Assembly (NCBI RefSeq): GCF_011516925.1
Contig: NZ_WOTG01000002.1
Location: 186,001 to 250,000 of the forward strand
From: Acetobacter fabarum
GTDB lineage: Bacteria; Pseudomonadota; Alphaproteobacteria; Acetobacterales; Acetobacteraceae
DNA length: 64,000 bases
Direction: 5' to 3'
Shown: piece after piece, positions 56,701-64,000 of the stretch
Layout of the letters: every line of letters begins with the position of its first letter
Numbering within the stretch: position 1 is the first letter of the stretch
Position numbers and translations under genes: made by a program
The notes under the pieces: generated by a model
Told to the model about the DNA's origin: nothing
Seen by the model: the letters and a program-made list of their open reading frames with translations, nothing else
Database searches by the model: none

Positions 56701-57142
56701 ACGCCCGACCCGCACAGGCAATAAAATGGCATGGGTGCGCCTGTCCGATGCCACAGGTGGGTGTGAGGTCACGGTCTTTTCCGAAGTGCTGGGCCGTGTG
56801 CGGGAAAGTCTGGTGGCGGGCAGGGCTGTGCTGGTTACGGCCGAGCTTAAGCTGGAGGGCGAGGCCATGCGCATAACCGCGTCCGACATTGTGGAACTGG
56901 AGGACGCAGCCGCCCAAGGCCAAAGCGAATTGCGGATATGGCTGGAAAAGGAAGAAGCTCTGCCTGCCCTGCAAACCGTGCTGAGCGACCAGAAGGGCGG
57001 AGCAGGCCGCATTGTGCTACTGCCGGGTGTGGCTGAAAGCTGCGATGTGGAAATCCGGTTGCGTGGTGGCTACAAGGTGACCCCTCTGCTCGGGCAGAAG
57101 CTGCGTACCCTGAATGGTATTTCCCGCGTGGAGCAGGTCTAG
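53723..57142 (+). CDS. dnaE: DNA polymerase III alpha subunit
   Basis: The replicative polymerase: an N-terminal PHP domain (HLRVHSAYSLSQGA), the polymerase core with GPGRGSGAGSLAAWAL and the catalytic acids in MPDFDIDFCQDRRDEV, and C-terminal helix-hairpin-helix and OB-fold segments (GCVVDRKERPTRTGNKMAWVRL). The start at 53723 (MSYADFVHL) matches family N-termini and has GGGGG upstream; the open frame from 53585 adds non-conserved residues. 1139 residues, normal. Confidence 0.98.
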   Translation: MSYADFVHLRVHSAYSLSQGAIRVPEIASLAQEMHMPAVAIADSGNLFGALEFSQYCTKSGIQPIIGAQIGLPARNDKPGAPAEPVVLLAQNEVGLTNLQFLSSEGFKTSDPSDPFVTLDTLCARAEGLMLLSGGTRGPLFQMLAEGQKDEATRWLARMQEAFGDRLVVELHRHGLAVEKAVEPGVLGLASQFGLPLVATNECFFPKPEMYEAHDALVCIAQGRTMAEKDRFRVTPEHWFKPPQMMRALFADLPDACDNTLEIARRCAIKVETRKPLLPVCPKVREGATEDQTLRAMAWEGLERRMASMTLDDATQDRYRERLTFELDIISKMGFPGYFMIVADFIQWAKAHDIPVGPGRGSGAGSLAAWALTITDIDPIPFNLLFERFLNPERVSMPDFDIDFCQDRRDEVIAYVRREYGGDRVAQIITFGKLQARAAVRDVGRVLGLPYGMVNRVAELIPNNPAKPVTLKEAIAGEPKLQEMRDNDEALRRLLEIAQQLEGLFRHASTHAAGVVIGDRPLVELVPLYRDPKSDTLVTQYNMKFVEQAGLVKFDFLGLTTLTILKRGVDFIHRMGKDVDLASIPLNDAPTYDMLSRGDTAGVFQFEGAGMRDVLKQMRPTRLEDLIAAVALYRPGPMANIPDYCRRKHGEAWEPPHEEIRDILEETYGIMVYQEQVMQIAQKMAGYSLGGADLLRRAMGKKIRAEMDHQREIFTKGATGRGIDHDKAVEVFDLMAKFADYGFNKSHAAAYALVSYQTAWMKANHPVAFLAACMSLARERTEKLAALRQEAERMGIAVLPPDINRSEADFAVEVMPNGEYGIRYALAAVKKVGFGAMEVLVATRGDKPFADLADFATRIDPKHINRMQMENLAKAGAFECLDKNRARVFHSADALLRRAHSQAQEAASGQIGLFGGGGQKEPLRLAEGPDWPEFEKLAMEAEAIGFHMTAHPLDSYGPVLRRLGVVKSSQLLAAAEAGVGRVKIAGCVVDRKERPTRTGNKMAWVRLSDATGGCEVTVFSEVLGRVRESLVAGRAVLVTAELKLEGEAMRITASDIVELEDAAAQGQSELRIWLEKEEALPALQTVLSDQKGGAGRIVLLPGVAESCDVEIRLRGGYKVTPLLGQKLRTLNGISRVEQV

Positions 57143-57145
57143 CCC

Positions 57146-58522
57146 GTGGCATGGACGCGCACCCTGCCATGGCGGGAGCCGGATACGGTTCTGGCCCTGT
57201 GGGGCGGTGCCCCGTGGTGCGCTTTTCTCGATAGTGGCGGAGTGCTGGACGCGCGCAGCCGGTGGCGTATCTTCTGCCATAATCCACGCCATACCCTACA
57301 GGTTTTTGCAGAGAGGGTAGAAGTGGATGGGGTGTCTCAGGCTCGGGGAACGCCTGAACAGATATTGGATATTCTGCGTAAAATACAGGCAGGTTTCAAG
57401 GTTGGTGCCTGTCAGGCTGATGTGCCGTTCTGCGGTGGCTGGGTTGGCTTTGCCAGCTACGCATTTGGTCGGGCCCTGCAAGGTGTTCCGTCCCGGCATG
57501 CGGAAGGGGATGCTCCTGTATTTTCCGCAGCTTTTTACGATCATGCTTATATATGGGACCGCAAAAACCGGCAGGTGGTGCTGGCAGGGCTGGCGCGTGG
57601 TGGGTTAACGGCCCTGGCTCGTGAGCAGGCTCAGGCACTCTGGTCCGCCCTGCCTGAGCACGCGGAGCCTGCGCCACAGGTGCCCCCGTTGCATTTGCGG
57701 GCCAGTCAGACACAGGCCGAATACTGCCGGGCAGTCAGTGCGGCGCAACGCTATATTGCTCAGGGGGATATTTTTCAGGTTAACATCACCTGCCAGCATG
57801 TTGCGGACCTGTCGGCAGATGTGTGTGCATCTGGCCTGTATCGCCGGTTGCGGCAGGTGGCCCCGGCACCCTTTGGGGCGTTTTTATCCTGTGGGGTAAA
57901 GTTTTCGCTGCTTTCATGCTCGCCAGAGCGGTTTTTGCAGGTTGACCGGCACGGGCATATGGCAACCCGCCCCATAAAAGGCACAGCCCCACGCGGCCAG
58001 AGCGGGGCGGAGGACCTGCTTCTGGCTCAGGCTCTGGCAGCAGACGACAAGGAGCGTGCTGAAAACCTGATGATTGTGGACCTCATGCGCCATGACATCG
58101 GGCGTGTTGCCCGTATTGGCAGCGTATGTGTGCCAGAATTATGGGCGGTGGAACGGTTTGAGCATGTGCATCATCTTGTTTCCGAAGTGCAGGGGCATTT
58201 GCGGCAGGGGTGTGATGTGTTTGACCTGCTGGCAGCGACCCTGCCGCCCGGCTCCGTAACAGGTGCGCCCAAACACCGCGCCATGGAAATTATTGACGAA
58301 CTGGAAGCCACACCCCGTGGGGCTTATTGTGGGACGGTTTTTTGCCTTGGTGTGGATGGGCAGATGGATAGCTCCGTGATCATCCGCAGTTTTGTTGCCC
58401 ATGGGGGGCAGTTGCGTATGGGCACGGGGGGCGGGATTACCATTTTGTCCGACCCGCAAAAGGAATATGAGGAAATGCGCCTGAAGCTCGCCCCTTTTGC
58501 TGCCTTTGCGGAGGGAGCATGA
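57146..58522 (+). CDS. pabB: Aminodeoxychorismate synthase component I
   Basis: Chorismate-binding enzyme that makes 4-amino-4-deoxychorismate for folate. The catalytic-site lysine is in RPIKGTAPRG, which distinguishes aminodeoxychorismate synthases (PIKGT) from anthranilate synthases (PIAGT). GSVTGAPKHRAMEIIDELE is the conserved C-terminal block. The start is GTG at 57146, four bases after the dnaE stop. No pabA is next to it, so the glutaminase subunit must be elsewhere, possibly shared. Confidence 0.93.
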   Translation: MAWTRTLPWREPDTVLALWGGAPWCAFLDSGGVLDARSRWRIFCHNPRHTLQVFAERVEVDGVSQARGTPEQILDILRKIQAGFKVGACQADVPFCGGWVGFASYAFGRALQGVPSRHAEGDAPVFSAAFYDHAYIWDRKNRQVVLAGLARGGLTALAREQAQALWSALPEHAEPAPQVPPLHLRASQTQAEYCRAVSAAQRYIAQGDIFQVNITCQHVADLSADVCASGLYRRLRQVAPAPFGAFLSCGVKFSLLSCSPERFLQVDRHGHMATRPIKGTAPRGQSGAEDLLLAQALAADDKERAENLMIVDLMRHDIGRVARIGSVCVPELWAVERFEHVHHLVSEVQGHLRQGCDVFDLLAATLPPGSVTGAPKHRAMEIIDELEATPRGAYCGTVFCLGVDGQMDSSVIIRSFVAHGGQLRMGTGGGITILSDPQKEYEEMRLKLAPFAAFAEGA

Positions 58523-59325
58523 CCGTCGTCTGGCTCAATGGTGCGCTCCTCGCGCATAATGAGGCCCGTATAAGCCCGGCAGACCGCGGCTTTACGCTGG
58601 GTGATGGCCTGTTTGAGACCATGCGCGCGGTTGGCGGGCGGGTTCTGCATCTGCCCCGGCACATGGCGCGTCTGGCATCGGGCGGAGGTGTGCTGGGCAT
58701 GCCCGTGCCGCAGGTGGGTGTGGTGGTGGAGGCGGCCACGGCGCTGCTACAGGCATGCGGGTTGCAAAACGCGGTGCTGCGGCTGAGCGTGGCGCGCGGG
58801 GAGGGGGCAAGGGGGCTGCTGCCTCCGGTTCATCCGCACCCTACCGTGTTGCTCACGGCGGCCCCGGGGGAGTTCAGCCTTGCCCGTATTCAGGCCGTGA
58901 CCAGCCGGTTGATCCGGCGGGATGAGGCTTCTCCCCTGTCTTATATCAAGAGCCTGAACTATCTGCCTGGTATTCTGGCCCGGCAGGAGGCCGAGCGTTT
59001 GGGGGCGCAGGATGCGCTGTTGCTCAATACGCAGGGGCGGGTGGCGGAAAGTACAATCAGCAACCTGCTGGTAGCAACGGATGCGGGGCTGCTCACGCCC
59101 CATGTGGCGGAAGGTGCGTTGGCGGGCATTGCCCGTGAGCGCCTGCTGGAGCAGAATCTTGTGCGCGAGGCCCGTCTGGCCCCGGCGGACCTGCTGCGCG
59201 CGCGTGGCGTGTGGCTGGTCAACTCCCTTTCGCTCCGGGTGGTAACAGCACTGGACGGAACGCCTTTGCCGGTGGACGAACCACACACCGCGCAACTGGA
59301 GCAATGCCTGCGGCACACTGCATAA
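58519..59325 (+). CDS. pabC: Aminodeoxychorismate lyase, class IV aminotransferase fold
   Basis: PabC releases pyruvate from aminodeoxychorismate to give p-aminobenzoate. It has the class IV PLP fold with ADRGFTLGDGLFETMR, the PLP lysine in YIKSLNYLPGILARQEA and VAESTISNLL. It overlaps pabB by four bases. Related branched-chain or D-amino acid aminotransferases share this fold, so the gene symbol rests partly on the pabB neighbour. Confidence 0.9.
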   Translation: MTVVWLNGALLAHNEARISPADRGFTLGDGLFETMRAVGGRVLHLPRHMARLASGGGVLGMPVPQVGVVVEAATALLQACGLQNAVLRLSVARGEGARGLLPPVHPHPTVLLTAAPGEFSLARIQAVTSRLIRRDEASPLSYIKSLNYLPGILARQEAERLGAQDALLLNTQGRVAESTISNLLVATDAGLLTPHVAEGALAGIARERLLEQNLVREARLAPADLLRARGVWLVNSLSLRVVTALDGTPLPVDEPHTAQLEQCLRHTA

Positions 59326-59484
59326 GCCGGTTTTGATTTATGCCCTTTTCGTTTAGAGGGCAGGCATGCGACGATAAGGGCTTGTGCAGACCTGCCTGAA
59401 TGCTCAATCGTTCGCCCGTCCTTTTCAGGCCGGAATGATATGCATCGGAACAGCCGGTCTGTGGTATTCTGATGAGGTGACACC

Positions 59485-60591
59485 ATGCAACAGGCAGCAA
59501 CAGCCACGGAGCAACAGGCGGAGCAGGGTCATGCCCCCCGTTATGATCTGAGGCAGATCGATGTTGATCCCAATTTCTGGTACCCTGTGGCATGGTCCAG
59601 CAAGGTACGGCAGGGCAAGGCATTTGCCGCCCGCTTTGCAGGCCACCCCATTGCGCTTATCCGCCCCGAATACGGCCCGGTCTATGCGCTGGAAGACCGT
59701 TGCGCCCACCGTCAGGTGCCGCTGAGCAAAGGCGTTGTCGACGATAAGGGCTGCATCAAGTGCTGTTATCATGGCTGGGCGTTTGACCAGCAGGGCAAAT
59801 GCGTAACCGTGCCTTACCTGAACAAGGAAGGCGTGGGTCGCCCGGTTAAATCCTACCCCTGCCGCGAAAAAAGCGGGCTGATCTTTATCTTCCCCGGCGA
59901 CCCCGATCTGGCGGACAAGGTGCCCGTGCCCGACATCGCGCAGGTGGGGAACCCCGAATACAAGACCCGCCAGTTCAGCCCGCGCCTGAAGTGCCACTAC
60001 ACGTTCATGCACGAAAACCTGATGGACATGAACCATCAGTTCCTGCACCGCCGCCAGATGGGTTCCATCACGGCTCGTTTTCTGGGGCAGGACAAGGGCG
60101 ACAACTTTATGGAAGCCCGCTACAGCTTTGCGCGCAAAGGGGGCAACCAGCCGCTGGCCGAAGCCCTGATTTTTGGCAAACACCATGATGATGGGCGCGA
60201 ACAGCCGGTGGAAGAGGTCGTGTCCATCCGCACCACTTATCCGTACCAGACGCTCCAGATCCACGATAAGGACGGCGACCTGATCATGGACCTGTGGGCA
60301 TGTTACCTGCCGCTGGGGGAAACCCAGCAGGTTACTCAGGCGTTTGGTCTGCTGTCGGTTAAAAAGCCCAAATGGACTTTCCTGCTTGATATGGCATGGC
60401 CGGTGCTGGGTCTGTTTACGCATCGCATCTTTGAAGAAGACCGCGAAATTGTGGAAATGGAACAGAACGCATGGCGTGAACTGGGCGGGGATCACAACGT
60501 GGAAGTGTTCCCTGTTGTCAAAAGCCTGCGCGAGCTGCTGGCCCGCAGCGGGGTGCCCAACCGTTACGCCAAACCGCTCAAGCAGGGCTGA
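59485..60591 (+). CDS. Rieske non-haem iron oxygenase
   Basis: The 368-residue protein has the Rieske cluster ligands C73-x-H75 (DRCAHR) and C93-x2-H96 (KCCYHGW) and a mononuclear iron motif with E177, D181, H184 and H188 (HENLMDMNHQFLHRR). The last two histidines are separated by three residues rather than the usual four. C-terminally there is a hydrophobic stretch, FLLDMAWPVLGLFTHRIF, which could bind membrane or lipid. No reductase or ferredoxin gene is adjacent. Substrate unknown; lipid substrates are possible in this subfamily. The GAGGTG ribosome site is five bases before ATG. Confidence 0.85.
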   Translation: MQQAATATEQQAEQGHAPRYDLRQIDVDPNFWYPVAWSSKVRQGKAFAARFAGHPIALIRPEYGPVYALEDRCAHRQVPLSKGVVDDKGCIKCCYHGWAFDQQGKCVTVPYLNKEGVGRPVKSYPCREKSGLIFIFPGDPDLADKVPVPDIAQVGNPEYKTRQFSPRLKCHYTFMHENLMDMNHQFLHRRQMGSITARFLGQDKGDNFMEARYSFARKGGNQPLAEALIFGKHHDDGREQPVEEVVSIRTTYPYQTLQIHDKDGDLIMDLWACYLPLGETQQVTQAFGLLSVKKPKWTFLLDMAWPVLGLFTHRIFEEDREIVEMEQNAWRELGGDHNVEVFPVVKSLRELLARSGVPNRYAKPLKQG

Positions 60592-60597
60592 ACGCAC

Positions 60598-60625
60598 TTT
60601 TTGGCCTTGCCCGCAGGGCCAAAAA
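60598..60625 (+). terminator. Hairpin after the Rieske oxygenase gene
   Basis: TTTTTGGCCTTG and CAGGGCCAAAAA pair in a 12-position stem with one G:T pair and a CCCG loop, starting seven bases after the stop. The A:T end of the stem replaces a free T run. Confidence 0.55.
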
Positions 60626-60641
60626 ACGCCATATAGAGCCG

Positions 60642-60753
60642 CCCCGGCGCAGGCCGGGGTATAACACACGCGGGGCCATACACCTCTGGTGCCCAGTCAG
60701 ATGGCTGGGTGGTGTCTCGCGGAGGTTTAACCAGTTAGGTAGGAATACGCCCC
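60642..60753 (+). promoter_or_regulatory. rpsB leader region with two hairpins
   Basis: A seven-pair stem CCCCGGC/GCCGGGG (60642-60659) and a second, CCCAGTC/GGCTGGG with one G:T pair (60692-60709), precede a purine-rich ribosome site. In many bacteria S2 represses its own mRNA through a structured leader; that this is one is an inference from position and fold. Confidence 0.5.
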
Positions 60754-61542
60754 ATGGCGATGCCCGATTTCACACTGCGCCAGCTGCTTGAAGCTGGTGT
60801 TCACTTTGGTCACCACACACGCCGCTGGAACCCGCGCATGGCGCCGTTCCTGTTCGGTGTGCGCAACCAGGTTCACATCATCGACCTCCAGCAGACCGTT
60901 GGCCTGCTCGACCGCGCCCTTAAGGCGATTCGCGATGTTGTAGCTGGCGGTGGCCGCGTTCTGTTCGTTGGCACCAAGCGCGCTGCACAGGACCCGATTG
61001 CAGAAGCAGCACGCCGCTGCGGTCAGTACTACGTCAACCACCGCTGGCTGGGCGGCATGCTCACCAACTGGAAGACCATTCAGGGCTCCATCAAGCGTCT
61101 GCGCCAGATTGAAGAAACGCTCGAAGGCGCGACTTCCGGCCTGACCAAGAAGGAAGTGCTGGAACTGACCCGCCAGCGCGACAAGCTGGAACGCTCCCTT
61201 GGTGGTATCAAGGAAATGGGTGGTCTGCCCGACGTCCTGTTCGTGATCGACACGAACAAGGAAAAGCTGGCCATTGAAGAAGCCAACAAGCTGGGTATCC
61301 CGGTTGTGGCCATTCTGGACAGCAACTCCGACCCGCGCGGCGTGACCTACCCGGTCCCCGGCAACGATGACGCCATTCGCGCCATTGGCCTTTACTGCGA
61401 CCTCGTTTCCGCTTCCGTGCTCGACGGTATTTCCGCCGAACTGGGTGCAGCGGGCCATGACGTGGGTGCATCTGAAGAACTGCCGGTTGAACCCGCTCTG
61501 GAAGCGGCTCCGGTGGCGGAAGAAGCTCCGGCAGCAGGCTGA
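60754..61542 (+). CDS. rpsB: 30S ribosomal protein S2
   Basis: 262 residues with standard S2 motifs: [71 protein letters not shown]. The C-terminal tail is Ala/Glu-rich, as in alphaproteobacterial S2. It is followed by tsf after a hairpin. Confidence 0.98.
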   Translation: MAMPDFTLRQLLEAGVHFGHHTRRWNPRMAPFLFGVRNQVHIIDLQQTVGLLDRALKAIRDVVAGGGRVLFVGTKRAAQDPIAEAARRCGQYYVNHRWLGGMLTNWKTIQGSIKRLRQIEETLEGATSGLTKKEVLELTRQRDKLERSLGGIKEMGGLPDVLFVIDTNKEKLAIEEANKLGIPVVAILDSNSDPRGVTYPVPGNDDAIRAIGLYCDLVSASVLDGISAELGAAGHDVGASEELPVEPALEAAPVAEEAPAAG

Positions 61543-61552
61543 AGCCTTTAAA

Positions 61553-61584
61553 AAACAGCCCGGCTTAAACCGGGCTGTTTTTTT
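61553..61584 (+). terminator. Terminator-like hairpin between rpsB and tsf
   Basis: AAACAGCCCGG (61553-61563) pairs with CCGGGCTGTTT (61570-61580) around a six-base loop and is followed by four more T residues. The stem is strong, so it should end most rpsB transcripts, with tsf read by readthrough or its own promoter. Confidence 0.85.
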
Positions 61585-61674
61585 GCATGAGATGCCTGTG
61601 GTTTTTACAGGCAACGGAATGTTCTGCCACGCGCCCTGCCAGGGGCGCGTTGCGGTTTTCTAAGGAGTAGGAAT

Positions 61675-62580
61675 ATGGCGGAAATTACCGCAGCATTGGT
61701 CAAGGAACTGCGCGAAAAAACCGGCGCAGGCATGATGGATTGCAAAAAGGCGCTGAACGAAGCGCAGGGTGATATTGAAGCCGCCATTGACTGGCTGCGC
61801 ACCAAGGGCCTTGCCGCCGCCGCCAAAAAATCCGGCCGCGTGGCAGCAGAAGGTCTGGTTGCCGTTGCCTCTGGCGACAAAACCGCCGCCATGGTGGAAG
61901 TCAACGCCGAAACCGACTTTGTTGCCCGTAACGAAGCGTTCCAGAACTTTGTGGAATCCGTTGCTCAGGTTGCACTCAAGGTTGGTGATGATCTGGAAGC
62001 CATCAAGGCAGCTACGCTGGACACGGGCCGCACCGTTGCTGATGAACTGACCCACCTGATCGCCACCATCGGCGAAAACATGACCCTGCGCCGCGCACGC
62101 GTGTTCACCGTGCCGTCTGGTGTGGTGGCAACTTACGTGCATGGTGCCCTGCGCCCCGGTCTGGGCAAAATTGGCGTTCTGGCAGCTATTGAAGCTCCGA
62201 CGGCTGATGAAGCCATTGAACAGCTTGGCCGTCAGGTTGGTATGCATGTTGCAGCTACCCGCCCGTCCGCGCTGGATGTCAGCAGCCTGAACCAGGAAGA
62301 AGTCGAGCGTGAACGCGCTGTTCTGATCGAACAGTCCCGCGCATCGGGCAAGCCCGAAGCCATTATTGAAAAAATGGTCGAAGGCCGTATCCGCAAGTTC
62401 TACGAAGAAGTGGTGCTTCTGGAACAGGTTTGGGTGCATGACGGCGAAACCCGCGTGAAGGACGTTGTTAAAAAAGCTGGCGTCAAGCTGGCTGGTTTTG
62501 ACCGCTTCCACCTGGGTGAAGGCATTGAAAAGACCGTTGATGACTTTGCCGCTGAAGTGGCCAAGGTTTCCGGCGTCTAA
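61675..62580 (+). CDS. tsf: Translation elongation factor Ts
   Basis: 301 residues: N-terminal UBA-like [19 protein letters not shown], then the dimerisation core with [13 protein letters not shown], the motif that exchanges GDP on EF-Tu. AAGGAG lies ahead of the start. It follows rpsB, the conserved arrangement. Confidence 0.98.
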   Translation: MAEITAALVKELREKTGAGMMDCKKALNEAQGDIEAAIDWLRTKGLAAAAKKSGRVAAEGLVAVASGDKTAAMVEVNAETDFVARNEAFQNFVESVAQVALKVGDDLEAIKAATLDTGRTVADELTHLIATIGENMTLRRARVFTVPSGVVATYVHGALRPGLGKIGVLAAIEAPTADEAIEQLGRQVGMHVAATRPSALDVSSLNQEEVERERAVLIEQSRASGKPEAIIEKMVEGRIRKFYEEVVLLEQVWVHDGETRVKDVVKKAGVKLAGFDRFHLGEGIEKTVDDFAAEVAKVSGV

Positions 62581-62595
62581 GACCGGGTCTTTTGC

Positions 62596-63378
62596 ATGTT
62601 GAACAAGAGCGGGACTTCTCTGCAAAGGGAGGCTCCCGCTCTTGTTGTTTTTGTGGCCCCGCAGGGCGAAAATGGCGCGCAGGTTCATATGCTGACCGAG
62701 CAGGACGGGCTGGTGCGTGCCCTGGCTTACGGGGGTGCTGGCCGTGCCGGTCGCGCCTTGTGGCAGCCGGGTAATGTGGTCAAGGTCCGCCTGACACAAC
62801 GGGGCGAGGGGGCTCCTGTTCAGGTATCGGGTGAACTGCTGTACGGCTGTGCGGCGCGTATCCTGAGCATGCCGCTGGCACTGGCCATGATGCAGTCTGC
62901 CTGCGTTCTGGCCGATGCGACCCTGCCCGAGGGTGAGCCTTGCCCGGCATTTTTTGGGGCGACCCTCAAACTTCTTTCCTTTATCGGCTACAGCCCCGAC
63001 GTTGCGGAGCAGACTGGCCTGCCCAATTACATTGAGTGGGAGCTGGCCTTGCTGGACGTGCTGGGCTTTGGGCTGGATTTAAGCTGCTGCGCCGTGACCG
63101 GGCAGACGGGCGACCTCGCTTTTGTCTCCCCCCGCACAGGGCGTGCCGTCAGCCGCGAAGGAGCAGGAGTGTGGAAGGACCGGCTCCTGCCCCTCCCTGC
63201 TTTTTTGCATGACCCCACACAGGCCGGTTCCTGGCCGGACTGGCTGGATGGCCTGCGCCTGAGTGGGCATTTTCTGGCGCGGGATGCCTTTGGCCAGCGG
63301 CATCTGCCCCTCCCTGCCGCCCGGCAGAGGCTGCTCGGGCGTGTGGAAAAACTGGTAGCAGGGGCGGGCGCAACCTGA
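62596..63378 (+). CDS. recO: DNA repair protein RecO
   Basis: 260 residues with an N-terminal OB fold (DGLVRALAYGGAGRAGRALWQPGNVV) and the alpha-helical domain WELALLDVLGFGLDLSCCAVTG typical of alphaproteobacterial RecO, which loads RecA on SSB-coated gaps together with RecR. It starts 15 bases after tsf; the start codon has no strong ribosome site. Confidence 0.92.
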   Translation: MLNKSGTSLQREAPALVVFVAPQGENGAQVHMLTEQDGLVRALAYGGAGRAGRALWQPGNVVKVRLTQRGEGAPVQVSGELLYGCAARILSMPLALAMMQSACVLADATLPEGEPCPAFFGATLKLLSFIGYSPDVAEQTGLPNYIEWELALLDVLGFGLDLSCCAVTGQTGDLAFVSPRTGRAVSREGAGVWKDRLLPLPAFLHDPTQAGSWPDWLDGLRLSGHFLARDAFGQRHLPLPAARQRLLGRVEKLVAGAGAT

Positions 63379-63462
63379 ACTGCGCACCAAGGCTGGCACA
63401 ACTTGGCCTGTGGCGGTATGTCATGGCCATCACACATCGCACCGTTTTATCTGGGGCAGAAC

Positions 63463-64000
63463 ATGAACGAGACATTCGAAGGCCATATTGAGGAGACAAA
63501 ACTGGCAGATGCGCTAAGCGAGCGTTATCTGGCCTATGCTTTGTCCACCATCATGTCACGTTCGCTGCCAGATGTGCGCGATGGGCTCAAACCAGTGCAC
63601 AGGCGGCTGGTTTACGCCATGCACCAGCTCAAGCTGGACCCGGCATCGGGGTTTAAAAAGTGCGCGCGTGTTGTGGGGGACGTCATTGGTAAGTTCCACC
63701 CCCATGGTGATGCCTCGGTTTATGAGGCACTGGTCCGTCTGGCGCAGGATTTTGCCGCCCGTTACCCGCTGGTTGAAGGGCAGGGGAACTTTGGCTCGAT
63801 TGATGGCGATAACGCAGCCGCCATGCGGTATACGGAATCCCGCCTGACCGAAGTGGCCGTAGCCCTGCTGGACGGGATCGAGAGCGATGCAGTCGATTTT
63901 CGCCCCACCTATGATGGTGAGGAGCAGGAACCCGTGGTGCTGCCAGCGGCGTTCCCCAACCTTCTGGCCAATGGTGCCGCGGGTATTGCCGTGGGCATGG
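63463..64000 (+). CDS. parC: DNA topoisomerase IV subunit A, 3'-truncated by the window edge
   Basis: The first 179 residues of ParC are visible: [51 protein letters not shown] and [13 protein letters not shown], where Tyr123 is the DNA-cleaving residue. The gap before the start contains GGGG. In the quinolone region, alanine stands where E. coli ParC has Ser80. Confidence 0.95.
   Translation, partial: MNETFEGHIEETKLADALSERYLAYALSTIMSRSLPDVRDGLKPVHRRLVYAMHQLKLDPASGFKKCARVVGDVIGKFHPHGDASVYEALVRLAQDFAARYPLVEGQGNFGSIDGDNAAAMRYTESRLTEVAVALLDGIESDAVDFRPTYDGEEQEPVVLPAAFPNLLANGAAGIAVGM

Overview
This window looks like a piece of an alphaproteobacterial chromosome, most likely from an acetic acid bacterium (Acetobacteraceae, Acetobacter-like). 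The reasons are the high-GC coding style, a hisG-hisD-infA-maf-ribonuclease-yacG cluster, thrB next to rnhA, an AarF-type kinase of the alphaproteobacterial subtype, and a hopanoid C-3 methylase (HpnR), an enzyme known from 3-methylhopanoid makers such as Acetobacter. Genus-level placement is an inference. Most of the window is ordinary core genome. No CRISPR array, complete insertion sequence, integrase or prophage was seen.

Region by region. Positions 1-2038 are accessory: a 5'-truncated NrtA/CmpA-type binding protein, a low-GC contact-dependent-inhibition immunity gene with a possible toxin remnant just upstream, and about 580 bases with no recognisable gene, ending at the 3' end of tRNA-Phe. 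Positions 2170-6418 (minus) are hisG-hisD-infA-maf-rng-yacG. Positions 6547-9300 hold RNase E, divergent from an exported amidase. tRNA-Leu, an NDUFA9-like protein and the glutamate synthase pair gltD-gltB follow. Positions 18448-21658 are pepF overlapping an ABC1 kinase. Positions 22568-25031 are ispH-thrB-rnhA. Positions 25131-28272 (minus) are a glycosyltransferase, NAD kinase and a Pro-Ala-rich OmpA-like protein. Positions 28373-32801 carry a TPR protein, a GT9 glycosyltransferase, thrS and infC.

Positions 32949-36245 (minus) carry an OmpR-family two-component system followed by a small exported protein and a SIMPL-domain protein, with a perfect 20-bp palindrome in front of the last pair. 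Positions 36328-46913 hold two transporters, an ABC-F ATPase, ndk, hpnR, a chorismate-lyase-like protein, a metal-binding chaperone, small envelope proteins, an HNH endonuclease and gluQ. Positions 47121-51620 hold two tandem class I aminotransferases, a DMT transporter and an orphan ABC binding protein. Positions 52103-64000 hold tRNA-Asn, ridA, panC, dnaE, pabB, pabC, a Rieske oxygenase, rpsB, tsf, recO and the start of parC.

The observations most worth a second look are: infC apparently starting at an AUA codon just behind a terminator-like hairpin; the CdiI-like immunity gene with a candidate toxin tail ending 2 nt before it; the palindromic operator candidate in front of the SIMPL operon; a leader with mutually exclusive helices in front of the duplicated aminotransferases; and a Rieske oxygenase with a shortened spacing between its iron-binding histidines. 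I did not find a convincing wholly new multigene system. Start codons were chosen by eye from ribosome binding sites and family N-termini, so several differ from the longest open frame.
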